In this document: one piece after another, positions 42,857 to 54,269 of the stretch
Position numbering within the stretch: the stretch's first letter is position 1
How the letters are laid out: each line of letters begins with the position of its first letter
Source: Histoplasma ohiense
Taxonomy: Eukaryota > Ascomycota > Eurotiomycetes > Onygenales > Ajellomycetaceae
Assembly (NCBI GenBank): GCA_017607445.1
Contig: JAEVHH010000001.1
Span: 3,038,001-3,102,000 of the forward strand
Length of the DNA stretch: 64,000 nt
Direction: 5' to 3'
Position numbers and translations under genes: made by a program
The notes under the pieces: generated by a model
Told to the model about the DNA's origin: nothing
Seen by the model: only the letters and a program-made list of their open reading frames with translations
The model's database searches: none

Positions 42857-45800
42857 ATTTGCAAGGCTGTGGGAAACCGCAAGTTTTTGTCTTGTTTGAA
42901 ATATCCGATTTGCAAGAATAAAAATAAAAGAATGGTAGACGCTTCGCAGGCGTTAATAACATAAGAATAAGAACTATGCGTATTTTCGCGGGAAGCTCTG
43001 AACACTCGAAATTGAAACTGTTTGACAGAGCAAGCAGTACTATGGTCTTAAAGGAAGTAACAAAGCTGGTGGAGTTTATGACGAAAAAGTGGCACAACCA
43101 ACCGACGTAAACATCAAGATGGAGACCGACAGTTTATACAAATTTCGAGGTGTAGGGATAGACGGGAGACCGGAGGTAGCATCGTGGGTCCTATTTATTG
43201 GCAGCATTTCTCGGGACATGAGGGGTCCGATTGATAATGAACTGAGATGTATAGCGAAGCTACACAGTCTCTGCATACGCTCTATACTAGAGGCCCACTC
43301 AAGCGTTCATAACATCCCCCAGAAAAAGCCATCTTCCAAGAAAGGTGAGGGAAACTCAGAAAACGGGTGTGTGGGGGGCCCGATCACGACTGTGGCGTCG
43401 TCTACGCCAAATTCGTCGCAACATGGTTGAATGGAATTGAACGAAAACCAGAGGGAAAAGCAAGGCTAGGGGGACCTATCATATCCAACAGCCGAGGGGC
43501 CGGCAAGCATATGTGGGGATAGCTCGTGTTTGTGAACTCCTGGGGTACACTGCACCACCTTCACCATCTTATCAGGCCGAGGAGCAATTAGCTTTTAAAC
43601 AAACAGTACTCCGTATATAAACCGGGGAACTGGGTTGGCTGCCCCGCAAAACAAACCCGAGGACCCGAGAGAAGGGATGCAGCGGGCCTCGGCCCGCAGA
43701 GATGGTTTTTTAGACTTCGAACCCTACTAATATTGACACCCCCCGCTGTGGCAATTGCAACGATACAATATCTTCGTCGAATTTTAAGAATTTGAATACG
43801 AACCAAGCTGCCTAGAGCCTCGTTGATAGGCAGATAGTAAGCTACGATTACCCATGGATATAATATTCCCAGCGTTTCGTGGATTAATTGATTAAAAACC
43901 AATTGCTGAGCTGTTCCTGATGACACAGGGAGGTGTGCAATCCTTTGGGACCTTTAATCAATGGCCCTTGAGCGTTCCGGTGTCATCGTGGATACCGCTA
44001 CCGCATCCAATATGCATCCCCATTAGCAAGCTTTCATTGATTGGATAATTTGATATGGGTGCCGTACCTGATTAGCATTACTCATGCTCACATAGTGGAC
44101 ACCTCACCCGGAGTTGCCGATTCAACGCAAGCCATAGGCCTGCTTTGTTGGATGGATTGTCAGCTTGAAGTAGACGCACGAGCGGGGATCCGCTTGGGGA
44201 TTGCTGGAGCTGCCTGCTGATTTATACCCACAAGAACGAGAGAACATTTCTCGTTACCGCTGGTCCCCACTTGCTCTGAAATGGATATCCTGCGCAAGAA
44301 GAAATGCTAGCTTGAGAAAGCCAGTCGGGCCAATACTCTTTCACATTTACGCATGTCACGCATATTCAAAACCTCTCTTGATATTTTGAGCCTGCGATGA
44401 GAAAACAGTTCAATGTTCCCGCTAGGGCCAAGCAAAAGGCAGTTCGTGAGCTGTGATTGATGAATTGTTGTTGTGACATTGTGGTATGCGAACATCGTCA
44501 ACTCTCCATGGGATGTTTCACATCACCAGTCAGACAGTAGCTTCAAACATGAGTTGCTAGCCCGAAATACCTGCCCCAAGGGCCGAAAAATATCGGAGAT
44601 CCAGTTAAATTAAGCGCCGACGACTGCTATTTTGGAGATCGAGTCGCGCGCTTGAAGAATGCAGGGATTTGCATATCCTCCCCTTCTGTATAAGGTGTTG
44701 CAACAGAGTTCCGCAGAATGAGACCGCACATTTCTTCCATCTCGTTGTATCAAAGGAGAACCCCAGTCATCCATACTTCGAAGCCGCCTTATACTGATAT
44801 TTTCCTAGGCAGTTTTTGAAAGCTCAATACAGTTATGTGCTCGGTTCAACGCGCCCCGTCCGCCAAGCATGGGCATGGAGTATCAAGGATGTGGATGCGC
44901 GGAAAAGATATCAACCCGGCGGCTACCACACGATATGCATTGGGAATATGTTTTCAGGCCGATATATGAAGCGGTACACGACCTGGATCACGCGCGATCA
45001 GTGATTTAAAAATGCCTATGTTGCCATCAAAATCCACACTGCAGATTCACCTGCTCGTGAGACTGAGATCCTTGAACCCTTTGGCACAAGTCTGATTACC
45101 CGAGCCGAGCCATGATTCCCCTAATTCAAGATCAATCTTGAATTTGAAGGTCTGAATGGATGTCATCAGTTCGGTGTTCTGTCACATCTCCATCCTGTAG
45201 TTGTGTGGGTGGCACACAACGACCCCGATTGCTTTACTATCGAAACTGCGCATGTTTTAGTCTCACAACTAGTTCTGATTGTTGCTTATATATTGTTATG
45301 CATGCATGAAGATTTGCTCATGGAGGCAAACTTCCGTATTATCCCTGAATATCATTTTGCCTCCATTCTAGCCGGGGACGCTTTGCCCGGTATCACATCC
45401 ACATCATGCATGGATATCTGGAAAGCTCCAACGGGATAAAATATATAGATACTTTCCATCCTTCAAGTGCATGAAACAACATTCTCAAATCCTCTCCCAC
45501 CATACATCGCATTCTCGGGATTGCGATTTCTTTTCTTTTCGAGATAGTTAAAGAAAATTGGGCATTCTCATATAAATTTCTGTTGTAAAGAGAAAATAAG
45601 AAAAAATGCTGCCTCGAAGGGCTTTATTTTTCTTTTTGGCTTACTGTAAGGTCTCCTTCAGTCAAGTCATGCTCATAGCAACATAGGAAGACAAAGGACA
45701 TGCAACCAAGCAGCCCTTTTTGGCGAGGAAAAAGGGGGGAAAGATAGAATAAACCGGGTAAAATGGGGGAAATCCCAAGTATTTATGCATTTAAATATCT

Positions 45801-45971
45801 AAAACCATTTCCATCCCCATTCCCTCCCCGCCATAATCACACCAATATCATATCATCTCTTGGTTTGTCTGTAGTAATAGACATTGGAAGATGTCAGGAA
45901 TAATGACGGATAAAAAAAAAAGACGGGATGGGTCCATCCATGCCTCAAAGATATTAGCCTAACCAAGTGAA
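42857..45971. other. Long intergenic region (3.1 kb), no gene supported
   Basis: Short frames on both strands (43089-43430 +, 43588-43926 -, 44201-44389 +, 45203-45439 +) show no family features, and I could not join them into spliced genes. A TACTCCGTA motif precedes a TATATAA string at about 43606, and a GC-rich 7-bp hairpin (GCGGGCC/GGCCCGC) lies at 43682-43697. The last 400 bp are likely 3' untranslated sequence of RPT2. A fast-evolving or noncoding transcript cannot be excluded. Confidence 0.45.
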
Positions 45972-47680
45972 CTACAAATACAACCCCTCCGGTTCGCCCT
46001 CGCTCTTTGTCTTCAGAACCCGTTCCCTCGCTGTGCGGAAATCAGCCATCTGCACACGCATCCGTCGCTCGCGCAGCGCCATCAGACCTGCCTCGGAGCA
46101 TATGGCCTTAATATCCGCGCCGGAAAGGTCGTCCTTTTGATTGATGAACTCGTCCAGATCCACGTCATCGCCTAGGGACATTTTGGAGGTGTGCAAGGTG
46201 AATATTTTTTTCTTGGTGTTTTCTGTATGTGTGAGAGGGGAGTTGGTGGGATTGGGTTAGTTAAACACACGGTTGGTCGGAGAGGGCACTAAATAAAATT
46301 GGAGGGGAGGGGGGGGAATAAAGAAAGAAAAGAACTTACGATCCGGATTCTCAAACAAGATCTTCCGATCGATACGGCCTGGGCGGATCAGGGCGGGGTC
46401 GAGAGATTCAATCTTATTCGTAGCCATGATCACCTTGACGTCGCCGCGATCGTCGAAGCCGTCAAGCTGATTGAGTAACTCCAACATGGTCCGTTGCACC
46501 TCCCGCTCGCCGCCTGACGTAGACTCATATCGCTTTGTTCCTATTGCATCGATTTCATCGATGAAGACGATGGACGGGGCATGTTCGGCAGCCACCTGGA
46601 AAATCTGGCGGACTAATCGAGGCCCGTCACCCAAGTATTTCTGTATCAACTCACTGCCGACGATTCTTAGGAATGTCGCGCTTGTCTGGTTGGCGACGGC
46701 TTTGGCTAGTAGTGTCTTCCCCGTTCCCGGACCTCCATAGAGAATGACGCCCTTGGGAGGTTTAATGCCCATTTCTTCGTAGAGTTCTGGATGGAGAAGA
46801 GGCAGTTCGACCGCTTCTCGAACTTCCTGGATCTGCGACTCCAGTCCGCCAATATCTGCATAGGATTCCGTGGGTGCCTTGTCCAGTTTCATGACGGAGA
46901 CCAACGGGTCCGCGTCATCGGTTAAAACGCCGACGACGGAGACGGACTTATGATGCAGCAGGATGCTCGCACCCGGTTCCAGGAGGTCCTTGTCGACAAA
47001 GGACATGATCGAGACGTAATACTCGGGCCCCGTCGCGGTAGAGACGATAGCATGGTCATCATCGATCATCTCTTCCAGATTACCTACACCCATGGGACTT
47101 CCGCGCATGTCATCGACGCGACTTCGCTCATCTGCATTTCGATCCGTGGTCTCGAAATCATCACTGGTTGAGGGAGATAAGGACGAATGAACCTTTGTCT
47201 TGCGAATGCGCTCCTGGTTCTCGACATATTCCTCTTCGAGTAGTAGATGGTCGTGGATGCGTTGCATGCGGAGGTATTTCAGTTTGCAGCGGGAAGTTGG
47301 GTAGATGGGAGGGAGTTTTGCTGAAGCGTTGGGGCCGGCCTGCTTACGCTTCCTCCGGCCGATTCTGGTGGTGGGCTGTGGAGGAGGTTCATACTTTGGC
47401 TTTTCCTTCTATTCCGGCGGTAGTAGTTAGTATAAGTAGATCACAGCGGAGGAAGTAGTAGGCACATGAGAAAGTGGGGAGAATGGGAGGTTGCTGCGGT
47501 TGCGGATATGCGATAGAAAACTGTACCTTCTTGTCCTTCTCATCCTGGCCATCACCCGGACCACCGCCGCCCATATTTGATTGTTGATTTCCCTGCAGAA
47601 GTCCCCACGTCAGTATCAAGAGTACCGGAAAATCCAGATTGGCTGAAGCTATGAAATGACGAGGCTAGCCAACAGACCAT
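45972..47680 (-). CDS. RPT2: 26S proteasome regulatory ATPase subunit RPT2 (Rpt2/PSMC1)
   Basis: Four coding exons: 47680-47678 (the ATG alone), 47592-47527, 47408-46340, 46222-45972; GT-AG throughout, 462 residues. The N-terminus MGNQQSNMGGGG carries the Gly-2 myristoylation-type start typical of Rpt2. It continues with a basic KYEPPPQPTTRIGRRKRK, a coiled-coil entry, the OB domain, and the AAA module: Walker A GGPGTGKT, Walker B IVFIDEID, the pore-proximal KYLGDGPRLVRQ and the arginine-finger region. The C-terminus LYL is the HbYX motif that opens the 20S gate. Rpt2 is part of the hexameric unfoldase ring of the 19S particle. A Ser/Thr/Asp-rich insert before ERSRVDDMRGSPMG (SSLSPSTSDDFETTDRNAD) looks longer than usual. 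It is divergent from UBC1. Confidence 0.95.
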
Positions 47681-49533
47681 TGTGGTAAGCTTAGGTTGGA
47701 GAGGTTAGAACGCGGCAATAAGTAGTTTCTTTCTCCCTTCTGTGTTGAAGAGAGGACGATGAACCGGAGAAACAGGGAAAAACAGGCTGAATTCGTGAAG
47801 ACGTATCCCTTGAGGTACAGGTAGTTTGGACAAGCACCTGAATACGGATAAGGAGGAGGGAGGGAGGAGAAGGAGTTAGGGGTTGTTTGAGCGAAGTTAG
47901 TTTTGTATTTCTTGAGGTTCGGTTTCCTTGGGAGCTGGCAAAGGTAGCTAGTTTAGTCAGCGCCCAGCATCCATGCCGGTGCCAAGCAATACCGATCATG
48001 TGATCCTCGAATCTTGGACATTGCCTGTTTGGGTCTGGGCCCTGCAGCCAAGACGAGACGCACAGACGCTCCCAACCACGTCAGGACGGATAACTTTCTT
48101 GGAATGGGTGGAATGGCGATGCAGTGTGCGACATATCTATGTATCTTACGTATTTCTCAACAGCCATGTCCGGCTCCATGTCTGCTTTCACGAGTCCGTA
48201 CCAGATGATGGATACTTCCAGGTAACAAAAACTATATTTGCCCTGTAATCAGATCAATCTACTACTGCATACGCAGTAGTGCAGCAGCCAGTCAATGTCA
48301 ATCAGGCCCTCTGCCCTATCATTCTTCCACGGCAAGGCATCAACGGTCTAGTTTCCCTCCCGCTCCCAAAAGAAGGTCAAGAACTAGCTTCCGTGGCATC
48401 CAATCGATCGACAACGAATGCTGTCATTTCATCCTATGTGTGTAGCTGCCCAGCGTGTTGTGTCTCATGAACGGAGGTCTTTGGTGGTGGTGGTGGTGGT
48501 GGTGGTGGCTATTATTGTATATATTTCCTGTCCTGATTCAAGCCATAGCTACTAGATGATATCTGTACGGAGTATGGCTGCAGCCTTGCCCAGCAATACA
48601 AGCAATACGGGTCATGTAATCGGGTGTTGGGCCCAAAAAGCCAATCGTGAACTAGCCTTATGAGCCGCTGCCTGTCACCACGAAAAGCCAACACCCGGCA
48701 TTCTTACCCCAAACCACTTCTGCCTCTTCTTCTGCCCGTTCTTCTTCCTCTTCCTCTTCTTCTTCTTCTTCGAACTTTCAACGTCTCCTCGCAGTTTGGA
48801 CATCCTCGCCACCTTCTTCTCTCAAGTGTTCTATCCTAAAAGCATCCAACTCAGTCTGGCATCTCTGCGTTCCAGCATTCCTCTTCTTTGTGTCTACAAG
48901 TTCCGCCTCCCCCTGTCATCGCATCGCCTCGCATCACTTCGCTCCTCCCAGCCCAGGTGGATCCCTGACTCACTTTGCTCCTGGCTTTGAGTGAGCTTCC
49001 AGTTCTTCTTATTTGATATCACCCCGAGTTGCTGTTCCGAACCTCTCTTTTGCATTGGCCCTCCAACCAAGCCGCTTATACGTTAGTTACTGAAAACCTG
49101 GTATGTGTGGTTAGCTCTCTTCTAGGCACCAAATGAAGACCATATAAATAAATATATATATATCCCCGCACGTCTCTTCCTTGACTACCTGAAAGTCTCG
49201 GCCCCTATCAGCTCTTCTAAACTTCACACTCCTTTGAACCTACGCCCCTATCTCAGTTTTCATTGATTTTCTTTTATGCTTTTGATAACTGATACCGCAG
49301 GGCTTCCAAATTATCTATCCAGAGGAAGTCAATCAGCCCGTTCGCTCTTGCCCTTCGTCACAGCGTTTTAGTGTTATCGACCAACCCATAAGCATCCTCT
49401 AGAACACCGAACTGCTCCAAACCACGAAAGGATCTTAAAGACCCACCACAAATATACCCAAAGAAAAATTTAAAAAAAAAAAAAATTCTTTTTTTTTTTT
49501 TTTGGAAGAACCAGATATCCCTCTCATTTCACC
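47681..49533. promoter_or_regulatory. Shared 1.85-kb divergent upstream region of RPT2 and UBC1
   Basis: It lies between the start codons of two ubiquitin-proteasome genes. Seen: GCTGGCAAA at about 47934 on the + strand, one base from the yeast proteasome element GGTGGCAAA; a GGT trinucleotide run at about 48484-48508; a TACGGAGTA motif near 48566; CT-rich TCTTCTTC tracts at about 48720-48775; and an A/T hairpin just before UBC1. Short frames (48796-48990 + and others) have no recognisable features. Regulatory roles are inferred from position only. Confidence 0.4.
49472..49503 (+). promoter_or_regulatory. A14-TTC-T15 hairpin in the UBC1 5' leader
   Basis: A run of 14 A (49472-49485), the loop TTC, and 15 T (49489-49503) form a perfect A:T inverted repeat ending 30 bp before the UBC1 ATG. 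In DNA it could act as a poly(dA:dT) nucleosome-excluding element; if transcribed it would be a weak leader hairpin. Confidence 0.6.
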
Positions 49534-50518
49534 ATGACATCGAACCGTACCCGCCGTATCGCCAAGGAGCTCGCAGATATTCATGCAGACCAGCACTCGC
49601 AAATCTTGGCTGATCCGGTTGGGGGCGGAGATGATTTGACACATTTGAGAGGCTCCTTTCGAGGGCCCCCCGGAACTCCCTACGAGGAAGGAACCTATTA
49701 TGTTGATATCAAGATACCCTCCGAATACCCTTTCCGCCCGCCTGTGATGAAATTTATAACCAAAGTCTGGCATCCGAATATCAGCAGTCAAACTGTGAGT
49801 CATGAGTGCAACGTACCCCGAAGGGGACCGTACGCACCTTCAAAACCCCCACCTCGCAGAAATAATATGTGCTAAGACATATTTTCATGGTCATGTCATG
49901 TCATAGGGTGCCATTTGCCTCGACACTCTCTCTACCGCCTGGTCTCCCGTCCTGACCATCAAGTCTGCTCTGCTCTCCCTCCAGTCCCTCCTCAGCACAC
50001 CCGAACCTAAAGACCCTCAAGATGCGGAGGTGGCCAACATGCTCATGCGAAACCCGAAGGAGTTCGAGCGGGTTGCCCGACAATGGGCTGTTCAGCATGC
50101 AGGCGCCCCCAAACGGCAACTAGGCGAAAGTAGCGGCGGCGCCACTGATGAATCCATCCGTAAACAGCAACTAAAGTCGAAGGAAGAGGAGGAAAAAGAG
50201 CAATTGGCGGCGTATGGGCGCCCCTTTCCGATCTCTTACCCCCTTCATTTCTTTTTCTAGCAAGCTTCTACCAATTTATTTTATATTTCTTTCTTTTAAG
50301 CTCTCCGCTAAAGGATTTTATGTATTAACCACATTAACTACAGGTACGACGGCTACAACAAGGACCTCGTCGATCGATTCTGTCATATGGGATTCGACGT
50401 GTCACGGGTAGTATCGGCTTTCAAGTATGTTGGCATTGATCGGATGGACGGCGAGGATTACGAATTGGAAGAAGCATATATGGGTGATATTACGGCACGT
50501 TTGCTTGGGGAGCCATGA
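49534..50518 (+). CDS. UBC1: Ubiquitin-conjugating enzyme E2 with UBA domain (Ubc1/E2-25K)
   Basis: Three exons, 49534-49794, 49907-50211 and 50344-50518, with GT-AG introns, give 246 residues. The UBC fold is complete: RRIAKELADI at the N-terminal helix, GPPGTPYEEGTYYVDI, YPFRPPVMKFITKVWHPNI with the HPN motif at residues 80-82, and the catalytic cysteine in GAICLDTLSTAWSPVLTI at Cys91, just after the first intron. After a Lys/Glu linker the last 42 or so residues (YDGYNKDLVDRFCHMGFDVSRVVSAF...) are a UBA domain, which marks the Ubc1/E2-25K class that extends Lys48 ubiquitin chains, notably with the APC/C in yeast. A longer open reading into intron 2 would lose the UBA domain. It is divergent from RPT2. 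Confidence 0.95.
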
Positions 50519-51463
50519 AGGGATGCTCTTATTATTTTACCTCTTTTTCTTTTTTAACACAGATACACACCCGACCTTGTTATTTTGCATGTTGCATTTG
50601 AAAATCTATGAGGGGAAAGCTCCATTTTTTGGGAGGGGGGAGAGCAATCCGTTCCACACAGCCCTCAAGTTCCTATGTTTAAATCTCTGTTTTTTTTTGC
50701 TTGCTCTTTCTTGATTGGTGTTCTTGAGAGCCCTCCGTTCTACGCATGTTTTTTTATTACTGACTTCCGCCAATTTTCCTTTTGTTTTGTTATCTCCTTT
50801 CGAGTATTATTGCCTCTTGTTATTACATCCCTCTCGTCCAAATCATATTTTAAATATGACACAACCTGGAGCATATTGATGGAGGAGGGGGGAAGCGTAT
50901 GGTGCCTGGCGAATGATTTGTTTCCCTTTGCTTCTAACTTCTTCTTTTTTTCCTCTCAAAGTCTATCTTCCTATGGCCTCTTTTCTATTCTTCATGTTAT
51001 TGTTTGTTTGGAGCAAGGAAACTGAAAGAGTCTCTCGCATCTCCCTATTGTGGAAATTTTTGTTATTACTTACCTTCACTTCTTTGTGTTTATTGGTTTG
51101 AGCTGATTTGATTTCGATTTTTCGATTGATTAATTGATTGGTGAAATGAGTACTTTTGGTCAGGGCTATATAATCATATTTTCAATAATCCCACGCTCGT
51201 AAGCAATATCCGGTTGTAGGCATGCTCTGGCGTTGATACTCACAATTAAGTTTCTTTTTGAGTTAGTTCAGGGCAAGTGACATCAGCCATGGATCAGCAA
51301 CCTCAAATTTGAAGCTCTTAACCTACCAAAAAAGGTATACCAATAACTGCCTCCATCAAAGCCCAAAGCCGATTTTTCTACACGTTATATATGAATCATG
51401 CTAGAGGCATTGTCATGAAATAAAACAACCGCCAAAATTACATCTTCCCTCCTTCCCACTACC
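50519..51463. other. Intergenic, no gene seen
   Basis: T-rich DNA with + frames (50675-51025, 50427-50714) made of Phe/Leu/Ser runs from CTT/TTT repeats; these look like untranslated 3' sequence of UBC1 and promoter of CCL1. Confidence 0.5.
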
Positions 51464-53065
51464 ATGCTCGAAGACAAGATCTACCGCACATCATCGCAGT
51501 ATCGCCTCTGGTCCTTCACCGAAGAATCCCTCCGCTTAATACGGGCCAATTCCAATACTGTTGCCAGCGAACGTGTTAAAGATGCGATACGCCGTGCTAA
51601 AAACGATGCGCGATCGCAGCAGCCCGCAACCACAGGTGCTAGATCCAGTAGCGGTACCCCAAACACGACCGGCGATGCTGATGATGGAAAAACTGCAGAA
51701 GCGACGATAGGCAATGGTGAGCAGACAACAGAGAAGGAAAAGGATAAGGAGATTGAGTGCTTGACGATGGAGGAGGAGCTGGAGTTGGTGAGGTATTATT
51801 GCGAAAAGACGATGGAGTTGGGCGATGAGTACAAGCCGCCGTTGCCGACGGTTGTTAGGGTATGTTATGTTTTCCATGATATAGTTCTGTTATCACTGTT
51901 TCAACAAGTCGATGGATTGGGTGGAGCCTACTCAGGAAGCGCAATATTTCTTTTGGCCATGAATTAGCTGTTAATGAGTTGCGTATGAAAGGCTACTGCG
52001 ATCCAATACCTCCGCCGCTTCTACCTTACCAACTCCCCCATGACCTATCACCCCAAGTCCATCATGCCCTGCGCTCTCTTCCTCGCTACAAAGACAGAAA
52101 ACTACTACATGTCCCTGCGCTCATTTGCAGAACACATCCCAAACTCTACGCCAGAGGATATCATCGCGCCCGAATTTCTCCTTACACAGGGACTTCGCTT
52201 TACCTTTGACGTCCGCCACCCGTTCCGCAGCTTAGAAGGTGGAATCATGGAACTAAACGCCATTGCGCGAGGGGATGGCGCTCCGGGCCCACACCACCCT
52301 GAGCAAACAGCAGCCGGTCTGCAACAGGCAATCCAATCGCTTCCGCCGCCGCCTCCTCTTACCCTGGCGGCGGCGGAATATCCAGACCAGAAGAAACCCG
52401 GTGGTAGTGGGTCCATTACCTCCCGCATCGCCAAGGCACATCATAACACTCGCGAAATACTCCGGTCCGCAGCACAATTGACGGATGTATATTTTCTCTT
52501 CACACCATCTCAAATATGGCTTTCCGCTCTCCTCCTGGCCGATAGGCCGATCGCGGAATTCTACATCGACACAAAACTCATCCCATTACCGTCCACCACC
52601 TCACAATCACAATCGCAATCACAATCACAGCCCTCAAAAGACGTCTTCTCAGCCCTCCGCACCAAACTCTCCGTCATCCTCAACTCCTGCTCCACGATCC
52701 TCTCCACCTACCAGACGAACCATATGCCATCAACCGCACCCGCCACTATGAAAAATCTCAAACGCATCGGCAGAAAACTATACCACTGCCAGAATCCGGA
52801 GAAGATTGACTTGCGGAATTTAAACCGCGCCGCGAAGCGTGAGGGTTCCTCTGCTGCTGCCGTGAGAGGAACTGGGACTGGGACTGGGACAGGGACACCT
52901 GCTGCTGAAGCTGGCGCTGGTGCTGCTGGTGATGATGATGAAGCGGAACTGCAGCGAGCGGCGAAGAAGCGGAAGCTGGAGAGGGAGAGGTTTCAGCAGG
53001 AAGGGGCGAGGCTTTTCGGGGGAGATTTGGTGGAACAAAGGAAGAAAAAGGCGGAATCGGATTGA
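51464..53065 (+). CDS. CCL1: Cyclin H homologue of TFIIH (Ccl1)
   Basis: Two exons, 51464-51859 and 51992-53065 (donor GTATGT, acceptor AAAG, phase 0), give 489 residues. The start MLEDKIYRTSSQYRLWSFTEESLRLIRANSN is the conserved N-terminal helix of cyclin H, followed by a variable Ser/Thr/Gly linker, then the cyclin box: LELVRYYCEKTMELGDEYKPPLPTVV, ATAIQYLRRFYLTNS and ALFLATKTENYYMSLRSFAEHI. Ccl1 binds the Kin28/CDK7 kinase that phosphorylates RNA polymerase II in TFIIH. Two coding microsatellites occur: SQSQSQSQS (CAATCA repeats, about 52603-52627) and GTGTGTGTGT (GGGACT repeats, about 52868-52898). The C-terminal acidic and basic tail is typical. Confidence 0.92.
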
Positions 53066-54269
53066 AGCAATGCGTTACTACCTGGAGCGGGGGTAATTGA
53101 GATTATCGCCCGCAGAGATGGGTACTGGTATTGTTGGCCCTGGTGGAAAGAATGCTCTTTGGACCCCTTCCACAAATTCTTGAATACAACTATCCCCGGG
53201 GTGGAAAATTACAGCTCGTTAGGAACAGACCCAGACTTCGATATCTGCTACGCACCTATTTCGGGATCCGCATATGATATTCATGCGCCCCATTCCGGCT
53301 CTCAGTAGGGTTGTCCCGACTCTTCCGTACGATGTAAACAACATCAATCGAGAGAGGTACAACACATGTGTAGTCGAAAGCAGCTGGAGTGCGTTTCAAA
53401 AGGTCAAGATAGTCAAATTCATCTTGTATGTGTTATGATGCTACGATCAAATTTATCAGAACATACACATTTCCTCCTATGACGATGAGGCCCCTTTGAT
53501 TTCTTAAATATTTATTTGTGGGGCGGAAAATTAAAATAAAGTGCAGGGTAAATAAAAGCAGGGTGCTGCTGCAAATAAATTGAAAAGAATTGTAGAGGGG
53601 GATTTATTTCAAGATTTTTCCTTTTTGTTCGTATGCGGGCCTCCCGGGATAATAATATAGTTATGATGGAATGTTCCCTGATAGCTACCTGTTTTAAATA
53701 ATTAATAACTACCTCCGTTGCCTTATCTATGTAAGCTCTGGGCTGGCTGGCTTGGATTCTGATATACTTGTGTAAACAGTTTGTACAGTACGTGGTAGTC
53801 GTTAGGTGAGTTCCTGTTTACTGTAATCATTCGCAAATACGTGGGTCAGAATAGCAGTGACTAGGCATGAGTAAAACGAAGTACGAATATATTTGGTTTT
53901 TTTTTTTTTTTTTGCTCTCTTGAAATACTCTGCTTTCTTTTTTTCTTCGTTTATAGGATAAACAGAAGGGTAAGAGGGAAAGGATGAAAACAAAGTATTG
54001 CCCAGTGTCGTGGTGCTGGAACATATACAGCAAGAAGGCTGGCAAAATTAACTTGAAACAAAGAGTACCGTGGATTTTTCTTTGGCTCAATATAGATTTA
54101 AGAAGGACAAACAATTGAGCCCCTTTCCCATATGGTGCTTGGCCAATATTCCGTAAATAATAACAGGCTCGTTTTGTAAATGCTAAAAGCCAGAGCCAGT
54201 AAGTGATAGATGATAACCACCAGCTATGAAAGAGACAAATCCCAACTTAAACAGGAAAAAGAAATCTAT
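53066..54269. other. Intergenic between convergent CCL1 and ARB1
   Basis: It holds the 3' regions of both genes. There is a T-run at 53897-53913 and AT-rich DNA; frames at 53802-54114 (-) are Lys/Ser-rich low-complexity readings. Confidence 0.5.

Noticed and set aside
43682..43697. GCGGGCC-TC-GGCCCGC hairpin as a structured RNA
   Set aside because: Too short with a 2-base loop and no surrounding conserved structure visible.
50675..51025. 116-codon plus-strand frame after UBC1
   Set aside because: Phe/Ser/Leu-rich reading of T-rich 3' DNA that also looks like a false membrane protein.
52105..52513. Minus-strand frames within CCL1
   Set aside because: Antisense shadows of a cyclin exon with clear family sequence.
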